DNA of 64,000 nt from Larix kaempferi (taxonomy: Eukaryota; Streptophyta; Pinopsida; Pinales; Pinaceae). Shown here in pieces: positions 1-10,419 of the stretch; position 1 is the stretch's first letter; every line of letters begins with the position of its first letter. The position numbers were made by a program, and so were the translations under genes. The notes beneath the pieces are model-generated. The model worked only from the letters and a program-made list of their open reading frames with translations, had not been told where the DNA came from and did not search any database. The stretch covers positions 4,090,501-4,154,500 of the forward strand of contig BSBM01000461.1 of NCBI GenBank assembly GCA_027924585.1, written 5' to 3'.

Positions 1-1230
1 TGATGAGGGTAACTAGATGCTCGGTATAACTCATCTCATAGATGAGTCCAATCCCAAATATTTTCTGAACCTGGGATAGGAGGGGTTCGTCCCATGGCAG
101 GCCCTTCAATGTGAGAGTTTAACGAGTCCATAGAAGGTAAACTCGGTCGTCATTTCATGTTTAGAGAGTCTGAAAAGAACTAAAGAAGACTCCAATGGTC
201 CTTTGCCGTAAAGTTATCCTCATTGCCCGAAAAAGGGTAAAACAACGCGGGAGAGGACTCTTCCAGTCATGATTGGTTGTAGTATACCTTTTTGGTAAGT
301 AGTGCCCCCTGGTCTGAAAAAGGGGTAAACTATCACCAGGAAGACGACCATTCAAATTCTTTAACAAGTGTGAACGCGACAAGTTCGCTTGGCAATTTTT
401 TCGTATTTTGAGATCCTAAAAAGAGCTTAAAGATAGACTCCGTGGGGGGTTCCTTTTTCGTAGGAGTTTAATGAGCCCGGAAAAGTGATAAATCGTAACT
501 CGGTAACTTATTCTCATGGTTTAAAGAGCACGAGAAAGAACAAAGAGTAAGCTCATCATCATAAAACAATTACAATCTAATGAATGGAAAATAACGACAA
601 AAACACACAAGGGGTGTTCATACTTGAGCTGACCATTCCAATGTGAAAATGGCGTGAAACGACACTTAATGACTCCTACACACTCGAAAACTAGGTCAAA
701 TAGTCAACCAAGCGTTCAAATATGATAAAAATCGATCCAAACTATGGAAAATGACCTAAAGAAATCAAATATTTGAAAAAAGAATATTCCATTTTGATCT
801 ATAAATAGAAAAATGGGCCAAATAGAGTTACCATTGTTTCATTTGCCAAATTGGGAGGAGAAGTGCCATTTGGAGACAAAACTTCAGTTGTCGATTCTGG
901 GAGCTACGAGTAGCCATTTCACCCACCGTCCAAAGCAGATAACCCTAAACTTTGTCCAGCATAATTGTAGTGGTTTACATTTTTGAATTTGGTTCATTTT
1001 TTTTTGTTTTTGGCTTGGCTTGTGAAGGGCCATTGTGTCCTCGACTCGTCGCAGTCTTCCCTTTCGGGAACTACGACGAGACTAAGTCGTCGCAAAGTTC
1101 ACTAGGATGGACTGCGATGACATCACACTATTAGTAATAATGGGGTGTGACGGCGGAAACGTCCATCCCAACCAACAAACCATGCCCAAAAAAAGAACTT
1201 TTGGTGGTTGAAGCAAGTGTTGACAATTTT
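1..1230. other. Non-coding left edge, LTR-like
   Basis: I find no convincing gene. A degenerate direct repeat of about 90 bases, built around GAGTTTAA and AACTCGGT, occurs at about 112-200 and again at about 461-560. A plus-strand TATA box (TATAAATA, 800-807) is followed by transcript-like sequence, which would suit an LTR promoter. A CGACGA-rich patch at 1041-1130 resembles patches at 12.15 and 13.43 kb. The 3' LTR of the neighbouring minus-strand Gypsy element should lie in or beyond this stretch, but I could not match it to the 5' LTR at 12.54 kb. Confidence 0.4.
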
Positions 1231-1259
1231 TTTAACCTCCTTTTGGCAGGTTTCCAGTA

Positions 1260-2475
1260 AACAGAATGGTTTTGGAGTGGCGCGAATGAGAGCATGAGTT
1301 AGATGATGAAAAAGCTACAAATGATCCATGATGTGTAGAAGCATTGAGGAACTGTGGGCTCCTCAAGTTCTTCGATATCCAGGGCATGAGGGCCCAAATC
1401 CCACTATTGACACATATGCTCCGATGTTGGGATGAGGCCCAGCAATATTTCGTGATTGGTGAGCACGTGCTTACCATAGATGTCGAGGACATCTACTTTC
1501 TAACCGGATTGTCTCGAAGAGGGGACAATGTGCTTCTTACTGGATCACATGGGAGTGATCAGAGTGTGGGTGACATGATCCTGTAGCACTGTATTCCTAA
1601 AACCTGTGCTTCTAGTGGGAAGATTCCCATAAAAGATGTGTGGGAACATCCATTGCACGCCATACTTTTCACCATTACGAGGATGGCAGGGAGCCAAGCT
1701 CCTCACTTAGCCACCAGATCGCAGTTGCTATACGCGGAGGACTGCATGTCTCCGAAGATCTACAACTGGTGCGAGGGACTCCTCGCAAACATGTAAGCTC
1801 AGCTGACCAAGTGTCAGCGGGGAGAGCTCAAACAGTTTGGCTATGGTTCGATAGTTTTCGTTCCTCTTGGAGCAGGTTGCCCTCTTGTGCCCTCAGGTAC
1901 CACTGGATGACAGGGATCTTAGGGATCCACACATGGCTAGATGGACAACGGTGATGTCCCGACATGGTGGAGGTCCCATCCTCTTATATGGTATTGAGTT
2001 CTTCAGTTGGCTAGAGGGCCAATTACTGATGGTAGAGGATTTCCCGTACAATGGTATGGACTTTAGAGATGATCCCGACTTGCCGCTGCCCTAGGGACCA
2101 GCATGGGGAGACCTAGGTAAGAACAATAAACCCTTGCACTTTTAAGTTTTGTGTTTTATAATTTTTTTTTGCTATAGTGTTGACAAGTTAACAATATGTG
2201 TGTGCATATGTGGGCCCCATACGACCAATGGGGGTCTCTCTTCTTGCAAGGAGAGAGAGAGGAGAGGGAGCAGTCGTGGGTCCTTTCGTACATGCTGCCA
2301 TTGCAGAGATGGATGGCGTTTACACCAACCTGAGTGGGTTGACATTAGATTTTCCTGAGCCGACGGTAGATGAGGTGCCACGACCCATGCAGGTGTACAC
2401 GGTTGGAGCGACTGCGTGCTTCAACGCGCTGCTCCACAGAGTTGTGAGAGTGGTTGACTATTTCCACACTTAGTA
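1260..2475 (+). pseudogene. Plant mobile domain (PMD) protein, degraded
   Basis: This is a broken gene for a plant mobile domain protein (PF10536, aminotransferase-like PMD), a family shared by host genes of the MAIN/MAIL type and by transposons. Conserved blocks appear in order but in two frames: DIYFLTGLSRRG near 1487, a GSQxxH block near 1690, NWCEGLLANM near 1765, LKQFGYGSIV near 1830, then after a frameshift EFFSWLEGQ near 2000 and DFRDDPDLPLP near 2070. In-frame stops (for example at 1329, and around 1584 and 1794) and the frameshift near 1870 show decay. A continuing open stretch (2262-2470) may be the C-terminal part. It lies on the strand opposite to the adjacent Gypsy element, beyond that element's last pol domain, so it could be an antisense extra gene of the element. 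The precise start cannot be set. Confidence 0.72.
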
Positions 2476-2545
2476 GGCCAGAGCTGTTAGACCACCTAGG
2501 TTTGTACAGGCTAGGCGATAGGCCTTGTGTTGTTACTGTGTATGT

Positions 2546-2655
2546 ACTGAGAGCTTAGAGGCCTCAGATTTTTTGTACTTACTGAAAGCTATGAGGCTTC
2601 AGATTTTGTAGAGACGCACTAAAAGCCATTGTGCTTCAGATTTTGTACCAGCACT
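2546..2655 (+). repeat. Short tandem repeat, about 36 bp x 3
   Basis: Three imperfect copies start at 2546, 2581 and 2618. Each has ACTgAaAGC near its start and CTTCAGATTTT near its end. They lie just after the PMD reading frame and may belong to its 3' untranslated region. Confidence 0.6.
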
Positions 2656-2801
2656 ACTTTTATGGTGATATATATATATACAGACATTCCGGCGATTTAT
2701 ACATTATGTGTTTTAAAATGGATGAATGGTGTGGTCTTGTTATGTGTTCACTTATATAAAATGAGTTATTTACATGTTATGTCTACTTTTAACAAATATG
2801 C

Positions 2802-3215
2802 TTATGTGTGTGCAATGTACCAATCTAAGATGAAGTTGGCCATAGAATCAGCAACTGTGTTAATGTCTCGTGGAATGTGTAGGTATTGAATGGACTCGAA
2901 GGACCTTTCCAGAAGACAAATTCGTCGATAGAGATGGAGTAAGGTAGGATCACGGATGGCATAGACTCGGTTGAGATGAGAGACCACTAGTTGAGAATCT
3001 AGGTGGATGACAACATGGTCCATACCCAAATAAATGGCATCAATTAGGGTTCCAATGATTGCTTGATATTCTGCAGTATTATTGATCGTGAAATCTAGAC
3101 ACATTCCCCCTGAGATGATGAGCTCGTCGATAGGTGAATAGAGTACCCAGGCTGCCGAAGCAAGGTTGTGGGTATGCCGACTGGTGCCGTCCGCGAATCC
3201 ATAGCATATTTCCAT
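2802..3215 (-). CDS. Second RNase H domain, downstream of integrase
   Basis: A 137-residue open frame with an RNase H fold of the RVT_3/PF13456 type. The four expected acidic positions are all present: D in FADGTS near residue 9, E in NTAEYQ near 49, D in HLDSQLVV near 72, and D in the C-terminal ADSM motif. The domain would cleave the RNA strand of RNA-DNA hybrids. It is separate from the Gypsy RNase H fused to RT at 4.66-5.29 kb and lies after the integrase rather than before it. Tat-lineage elements are known to have gained such a second, archaeal-type RNase H. The frame has no stops, unlike most of the neighbouring pol. The start is uncertain because the domain may be expressed as part of pol. 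Confidence 0.75.
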   Translation of the reverse strand: MEICYGFADGTSRHTHNLASAAWVLYSPIDELIISGGMCLDFTINNTAEYQAIIGTLIDAIYLGMDHVVIHLDSQLVVSHLNRVYAIRDPTLLHLYRRICLLERSFESIQYLHIPRDINTVADSMANFILDWYIAHT

Positions 3216-3349
3216 CTACACATGCAGACAGAACATGGTATAAGAAACTAAACAAGACCTAAACATGCAAGAAATCAAAGTGTCACACCACACAAAAAAC
3301 ACAAACACGCCATGTACAGTATATACAAAAGTACTTATGCGTGAAAGAC

Positions 3350-4570
3350 TTAGGCATAGTACCTCTTTAGGTAGAGCCCATTGCGGGACTCACCCAAAGA
3401 TATCCCATCACAGTCTTCAAGCTCATAAGCTCCCTTCTCTAAGATGCATTTCACTATGTAAGGTCCATGCCACATGGACTCGAACTTTCCTGCCCCTAGC
3501 TTATCATGCTTTTGGTCGTATGTGAGGACCAAATCTCCCTCGCTATAGGTGCAAGGTTCTACCGGCTTGTCGTACTACGCTTTGATGCGTTTCTTAAGAG
3601 CTATGTTGGCAAGAGCGGCATCTTAGCGAGTCTTGTCGAGCTTAGCTAGGTAGAGGAAGCGTTCTTCCTGGGAAGTAGTGTTTGGGAGAAGTTTGATAGC
3701 GAGCTTGAGAGACGGAATCTCGCACTCAATGGGAAGGACCGCCTCCATTCAGTACACTAGTTGGAAAGGAGTAAATCCGATGGCAGTTTTAACGGAGGTT
3801 CTATAAGCCCAAGGCGCGGAGAAGAGCATGTTGTGCCAATTGGATTTGTGCATACCCGCCATCCGATGGACCATAGTTTTCAAGACCTTGTTAATGGCCT
3901 CGACCTGTCCATTTGACTGAGGGTAGTACGGTGTTGAGTTTTCATGGCGAAAACCTGATCTATCGCTCAACTCGTCAACCATATGGTTCATAAAGTGTGA
4001 ACCATGGTCAGTAACTATCGCTTGAGGATCTCCAAACCACGCTATTACATGATTAAACATGAAGAGTGCGGCGGTCTTTCCGTCGTTCATGTATGTAGGC
4101 ATTGCCTCGACCCACTTTGTAAAGTAGTCCATAGCTACAATGACATAACTATGCCCCCTGACCAAGGTAGGCTTACAATGCATGAAATCGATGCCCCGTT
4201 TAGCGAAGGGGCCAATGGCAATAATCGGGTGTAACAGAGCGGGATGGGTGCGCTTTTTCATATGAAAATGTTGACATGGAGGACATTTTTTTACGGCCTC
4301 GATACAATCTTTGAAGATATACGACCAGTAATAAACTGTGCGCAAAATCTTCTGGGTTGTAGCCATCCCAGAGAGGTGACCGCCACATGCCCCAGCGTGA
4401 CAGTCATTCAGAATGCATTCAATCTCATCATGAGTGAGACAACGTCGAAGCATAGAATCGATGCCACGACGGTACAAAGTATCACTGATAATCAGATAGT
4501 ACTTTGCGTGGTGGCATATTCGATGACGGTCGTCCCGAGACCATTCAGGGCTGAAGCGTTGGGTTTGAAG
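3350..4570 (-). pseudogene. Gypsy integrase
   Basis: Zinc-finger region: H in NDCHAGACGGH and the CPPCQ pair. Catalytic core: D in GIDFMH, D in IVTDHGSHF, and E in GQVEAINK, with the usual spacing of the DDE triad. The C-terminal part at 3350-3740 contains GAGKFESMWHGPYIV and ends NGLYLKRYYA, as in plant Tat-type integrases. One stop falls directly after FTPFQLVY, and a few more sit in the linker up to 3532, all in the same frame. The core is otherwise open over about 400 residues. No chromodomain is seen. Confidence 0.9.
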
Positions 4571-4659
4571 ATATAATGTGATATATCCACACCACGGATC
4601 AGACGTACTGATAAGAAACAATGACTCATCTGGAAACGAGTCACTGGGCTCAGATTTTG

Positions 4660-5287
4660 TATCAGTACGGGGAAGGTCACAGATGATCTCAGCAAACACC
4701 AAAGACTTTTTCGACTTGGCTTTTTCGAAAAGAAGATCGAATTCTTGCAGTATCACAATCCAGTGTGAATACTTGCCCCCAAGCACCTGACGATTCAAAA
4801 CATGGTACATGGGATTTGAATCAGCGATTATAGTGGTGATGCAGAGCAAGGTGTAATGGCGAAACTTCTGCATGGAAATGACTGTCGCAAGAGCGAGCTT
4901 CTCAACATGTGAATAACAAGTTTCGGTGTCAATGAGACCTTTGCTGGCATAGTATATCACATGTTCTTAGGCATTCTAGTATTCCTGTACCAAAACCATG
5001 GCGATAATGGTGTCGGAAGCTGCAAGATATAAAATGTAATCTCGATAGTAATTCGGCGGTTGGATCACACGGGCATGCATGATGGCATGTTTCAAACTTT
5101 CGAAAGATTGTTGAGCTTGATCATCCCAAATGAATGGGACATCTTTTTTCATCAATCTCATATAACCCTGCGTCTTTTGTGTGAAATTACAAACAAAACG
5201 CCTTAAATAAGCCACACGTCCTTGCAGACTCTGAAGTTTTGTAATGTTGGTTGGAGGTGGAAGAGCGACGATAGCTTCCACCTTCAA
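4660..5287 (-). pseudogene. Gypsy RNase H (RT-linked)
   Basis: The RT connection and RNase H follow RT in another frame: LQGRVAYLRRFV, then FIWDDQAQQSFE, then the RNase H start LYLAASDTIIAMVLVQ. After two stop codons near 4965-4975 it resumes with VIYYASKGL and HVEKLALA, the blocks around the conserved Glu. It is the standard Ty3-type RNase H. Confidence 0.85.
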
Positions 5288-5360
5288 GGGATCAATGCGG
5301 ATCCCATATTTTGAGACGATGAACCCTAAGAGGCATCTAGACTCGACACAAAAAATACAC

Positions 5361-6236
5361 TTAAGGATTCAGACAGATATTGTAACCCCTGCATCTGAGG
5401 AAAACGACCGTTAGATGATCTAAGTGGAACTCACGCTGCTTCGAGTGGGTAGGGAGGTCATCCAAGTAAGGTTCCACAAAGTTCTTCACATCATGGAAGG
5501 CGTAGGAAATGGCCCGCTGGAATGTGGCACCAGCGTTTTTAAGACCAAATGGAAGTTTACGATACACAAACATTCCCCAAGGGAAAATGAATGCAGTCTT
5601 GTGTTGGTTGGCGGGGTGGATCTCAATTTGGATGTACCCAGAAAATCCATCCATGAATGAAAAAATGACACTTCCAGCACAATTGTCGATAATCTGGTTG
5701 ATAAAGGGAGTCGGGTAGTTGTCCTTGGGACAAGCTTTGTTGAGATCTTGATAGTCGACACAGACACGAATGGTACCCTATTTTTTGGTAACAGGGATGA
5801 CGTTTGAGACCCATTCTGTCAATGGGACAGGATAGATAAAGCCGGCCTTCAAGAGTTTCTCAATATCTGCCTTGATTTCCACAGTCTTCCGAGGGTGTAC
5901 CGATCGCAACTTTTGGCGGACAGGTTTGATGTTGGGATAGGTTTTAATATCATGTAAAACAATGGAGGTCCAAGCGAAAACGTCTCGAAATCGCTTGAAT
6001 AAGGCCATACAAGCAATGACTTCTTCAGGGGAACACTTTTGGCCTAAATGAATGTGTTCCACTACACCAGGGGTAACCAAAATGTATATCGAGGTGGTGG
6101 GTTCGATGTTGGCTAAGTTGCCCTCGGTGTCCTTTTGACACGTAAGTATCATGGACTGAGACCCGAAGTAGATATCCAGTGTCACGGTGGTGTGAATGTT
6201 GTTATCCACAGTATCCAACATGGGAAAAGAAGACAA
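5361..6236 (-). pseudogene. Gypsy reverse transcriptase
   Basis: One frame carries the RT blocks in order: KLLKAGFIYPV near 5850, VCVDYQDLNKACPKDNYP near 5740, MDGFSGYIQIEI near 5640, MPFGL-type block KLPFGLKNAGATFQRA near 5550, and the catalytic YLDD in EPYLDDLPTHS near 5450. A TAA at about 5778 cuts the domain and the frame is lost after 5361. The N-terminal part holds a proline- and histidine-rich linker typical of Tat polyproteins. Confidence 0.9.
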
Positions 6237-6254
6237 ACGATGATGGAGATCTTC

Positions 6255-7304
6255 TCACGGAGGATCATCTGCGCTCATGATTTCCATAATGGACTCGTCA
6301 GAAAAAAAATTTCGTAGCAGAGGATCGGATGATGTCCATTGTAGAGAACAGGAAATGGAGGCCACAGCTAAGTGGTCCTCTGGCGCTGATTGGATAGCCT
6401 CATATATGAGTTCTTCGGGTGATAGAGGCATAGTGTCTCCAATTAGGTGTGTGGTGGCTTCATCAGGTACAAGCCATGAATCAGTGGAGTTGGGGATAGA
6501 TGAAGTCTGCGAGGAGATCATGTTCACCATGGAAACATGATTTGGGGGATCCGAAGTAGGAAAGATGCCCATAAGGGATGAATCCTTAAGGAGGCTGACC
6601 CCCACACTCTCATACTTTTGCGAATATTGTCCAATCGAAGGAACGTTATCGCTTGGATGAGTAGTGGTGTCAGGTGTGCAGAAATCTAGTTGGTCGACTG
6701 TGACAATTCAGCCTTGATGGGGGAATTGTACTATGCGAAAAATAGATGATGCGACTGCAATCATGGTGTAAAACCAATTACGACCAAGAAGAATGTTATA
6801 ATCTAACGGTGCAACGACCACTTCCACATTAAGGGTTGTGGTCTTTCCCCCCAGCTCGACTGGTAAAGCTTGTAACAACCCATGAGGTTGAAAGACACAT
6901 CTGTTGAAGGCTCTCAAAGTGGTAGGAGAACGGTTCAACTCAGGAGAGCCAATAGCTCTCCAACATATGATCGACATGACTGACATAGAGGCTCCTTCGT
7001 CCAAAATGGTACGATGGATTATCTTCCCAACAATGTTTGTGGCAACTTGAAATGCCAGCTGATGGGAGAGCCTCAGTTTGAAGTATTCCAACCGGAACAT
7101 AATGGTGTTCAATGAATCCAGGTCAACTACACCGATGGCAGCGTGGAGAGTCTTGCACTGATTCAGACAGTTTTGCAAGACCTCGAGTGTCGACATAGCA
7201 CAAGGAGCTTGTGCTAGGTCCTCTACAATGTTGTAGTTTTGAGAAGCCCAGGCATTAGGATTGAAAACTGATTTTCTAATTGTGCCCTTGGGTGGATGCA
7301 ACAC
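6255..7304 (-). pseudogene. Gypsy aspartic protease and linker
   Basis: The block at 6708-7304 contains ILDEGASMSVMS, the aspartic protease active site in the DEGA form I recall from this Tat-like family, then PHGLLQALPVELGGK, then DYNILLGRNW, the flap and ILG-type C-terminal motif. The upstream part YNIVEDLAQAPCAMSTLEVLQ is shared almost word for word with the second Tat-like element at 59.3 kb. The acidic, serine-rich linker to RT at 6255-6605 is in the same frame (frame of RT), separated by stops. Confidence 0.8.
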
Positions 7305-7559
7305 TTACTCAAGAGAGGGCTTCTCTATGGTGAGAGGAACAGCTGGTACGGTGACATCGGGCATTGAAGTGGAAGTTTTTTCAGTATTACATCCAATAGG
7401 TTCTTTTTCTGGAACGGAGTCATACGAATGAGAATGGGTTTTCAAGTTGATAGTCTCATTATGTACCATGAGAACATGTGCGGTGGTTGATGCTTCTCCT
7501 TAGGAAGAAGAAGTGTGAGTGATCGACTACTAATTTTGAGCAGGGAAGGAATCGTTGAG

Positions 7560-10419
7560 AACTATGGGTGTGGGTTTTCCTTTAAGAAACTTTTGAACTT
7601 CGTCTCTATGGGGGCACTCTTTAGAAAGTGATCATCACCACACAGTAGGCAAGGATACTTCAACTTCATTTTCTATTTGGTATCATTAGGAGTGCTCTTT
7701 TGTTCATGCTGGGTGGAATATTTCTTGGGCTTCCCCTTGTTCTTCTTCTTACCACCAAAATTTTGAGGTGAAACTGATGAGACAAAATTCACTTCTTCGT
7801 TGACAACGGGAGTGGATGATTTGGTGGTGCCGTGACTAGACTGTGTTGTTGAAGGGGAAGAACCCTGGGGGTTTGATGAACCAACAGTTTGAGTGGAAGG
7901 TTGGGTGTGAAGGGATCCAATGATGCCCTCGGCTTGGGGTCCCTGGGTGGTTTCGTGGGGTCGTAAGTGTTGCGGGGCGCGTCGGGAAGAATATCAAACA
8001 ACGTGCTAGATTGGGCATAGACTAGGTCTAGCAAATGGGCACGAGCGATGGATTATTCTTCGGTGATAGCACCTCCCATGGAAACATCTCATGCTATGGT
8101 TGGTATGAGAGACTTCATAAACCAATCTGCTAGGAACTGATCTAGAATAGGAGCCTTAATGAGATGTCGTCTCCTCAACCACTCATGTATATGATTGGAG
8201 ATATGAGTAGCGGTATTTTGACGGAGCGAGGTTAAAAGCTCTGTACTAGTTTCATACCGTATAGACAGCTGGAAATGAGTCAAAAAGTTCATAGCAAGAG
8301 AACCAAAATCATGAAAAGAATGAGGTGGTAGTTCAATATACCACTTGGCAACCGAACCAGTGAGAGTCCGTTGGAATAACCAAAGACAGATCGAGTCGTC
8401 CATCAGGGAGTTGGATGAACACCATAAGTGGTAAGTCATCACATAGTTTTTAGGATTCTCACCTGGCTTACCATCAAAATTTTGGATATCTAACAAACGT
8501 TTTATTGGAATGGGTGGCCAATTAGTTACGTGGTAGATGTGGTCATTAGTTAAACAAGACATGTCAGGTAGATCCAAAGTAGCCAAAAAGGGCAGCTGCG
8601 GATTAGGTTGCGAGTACTGATAGTACGGATAAGGTGTATAGGGACTTGTGGGACCTTGTATCAATTGACCATAGGGTGTTCCAGGAGGAAATTGGCCATA
8701 GGAGTACTAGCCGCCGGGACCAAATGTAGGTCCTTCTCCATAGTAAGGTGGTCCATAACCATAATAAGGTGGCCCGTTACCATAAGGTGTGGGCCTGCCT
8801 CCACCACCAGGAGGGGGCTGGTCTCCTCCAAATGGTTGGGGTCCACAGCCATCGCCAGGGTAGGATGGGCCACCACCGCCTCCGCTGGGAGGAGGTGGTG
8901 TTCCACTACCACCACCAGAATATGATGGGCCTCCACCACCTCTGCTGGGAGGGGGTGGTGGGCCACCGCCCCCGCCGGAAGGGTAAGAGCATCCTCCGCC
9001 ACCTCCACCATAGTAGGGTGGTGGGACACCACCACCGCCACCAGGATGAGAAGGTCCTCCACCACCACCACCGGGAGGGGGTGGTGCTCCTCCACCACCA
9101 CTGGGATGAGATGGTCCTCCCCCACCTCCGCTGGGAGGAGGGGGTGGTCCTCCACCACCTCCGCCAAGTGGGGGTGGGCCATGATGACCGAAGTGGGGTG
9201 GTCCTCCACTAGAAGGTAGAGGTCCGCCTTCTCCAGAGTTATGTGGGGGTCTGCCGCCTCCAATGGGAGGTGGGGGTGGACCAAACGGGGGTGGAGGGAC
9301 TGTAAGTGGGGGTCCATGTTGTAAAAAATTTTGTTTTCCCCATAGAGTGTAATGATTACCAGGGTAGGGTACCCCGTAGAGTGCATTTCTGGGATTAAGT
9401 TTACCTGGAACAGGGTTAATATGTTTTGGATACCCTTGACTTGAAGGAGGTTGAATTACGTTGGATGGCCCCCTGACATGGGATAGTCCCGAAGTGGAAG
9501 GTCCAGGAGGTAGGGAATTTCCAACGGAAGTCTCGATGGGAACTCCTGCTACGGTATTATGATCAAGAGATGGGGGTTTCCCCCCAGCAACAACTTGCTG
9601 ACCACTAGGTAAAGGTTCACCCAACACTGGCTGTTGATTATTCACCATAGGATTACCACTACCTGTAAAGAAGGTAGGAGGTAAAGAGTATCCTCCCCTC
9701 GAAGTTTGGGGTGGGGGAGGAGCAGGTGACGTAACTGTGGTAGTCACAGGTGTGTTGGACTGTTGTCCTTCAACAGGTTGGGTAGTGGGAGGTATCGAAC
9801 TGGTTTCCTGACTAGGAGATGCATGTGCAGGAATGGATGGTTGACCAGCTTCAACAATTGTCACATGTTGCGTGGATGATTATGGTGACTCAAAAGATAA
9901 AGCACGACTTGGGGGTGGTCGGTCATCGAACCTTATTTGAAAGTTCTGATTTCGAAATTCCTCACCCATAGCACATAAACGAGCCAATTGCTCACGATAA
10001 GGTGCTAAACGATTATCGGGGCTAGCCCAACTGGGTGGGGGTGCAACAGCAAAATGGGCCACTGAGTCACATGTAGAAGATGTCCAATAAGCTGCTAATG
10101 GACCAGCAGCTGCTGTAGTCTCATCCTGGGGTTGATTTATCCATTCCAACGATCCAGGCTCCCCTAGTGCAATGGGAGATAAGTTTTGTGAAGTGGGGAT
10201 TTGTGCTTCTTCACCCTGCGGGGGATGAGGGGCAGGTGAATCTGGAGGAGTATGGGGAAACAAATGTCCTCGAATATTCAAAGTGGGCTTTTCCACTTCA
10301 TGTGACCCGACCCTGGCTTGTGGATCCATCCTTACCCTCGAAATTACCTCATGATTAAGGGGATATTCGGGTGGCAAATTTTGAATCCTTCGAGACCTTC
10401 TCCAAGGAAAGTCAACCAA
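7560..10419 (-). pseudogene. Tat-type Gag
   Basis: One minus-strand frame runs from about 10419 to 7789, cut by in-frame stops at 9880 (TAA), 8707 (TAG) and near 8089 and 8050. The N-terminal part (10419-9880) is basic and proline-rich. The middle (9300-8710) is a glycine/proline low-complexity tract. The part at 8664-8089 is the retrotransposon Gag core, with LWCSSNSLMDDSI, AKWYIELPPHSF, LTHFQLSIRYET and HIHEWLRRRHLIKAP. The C-terminal stretch near 7650 has a zinc-knuckle relic PCLLCGDDHFLKSAP, in which the last Cys position is Ala. Gag would form the virus-like particle. The homologous Gag at 55.8-59.4 kb confirms the assignment. Confidence 0.85.
8707..9300 (-). repeat. Gly/Pro-rich minisatellite inside gag
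   Basis: A tandem array of units of roughly 60-75 bases encodes variants of PPPPSGGGGGPSYP. The translated stretch is almost only Gly, Pro, Ser, Tyr and His over about 180 residues. It sits between the N-terminal basic region and the conserved Gag core. The array is in frame, so copy-number change would keep the reading frame. Confidence 0.8.

Noticed and set aside
8608-9212. Plus-strand His- and Arg-rich frames
   Set aside because: They are antisense to the Gly/Pro array of gag, which has the supported frame on the minus strand.
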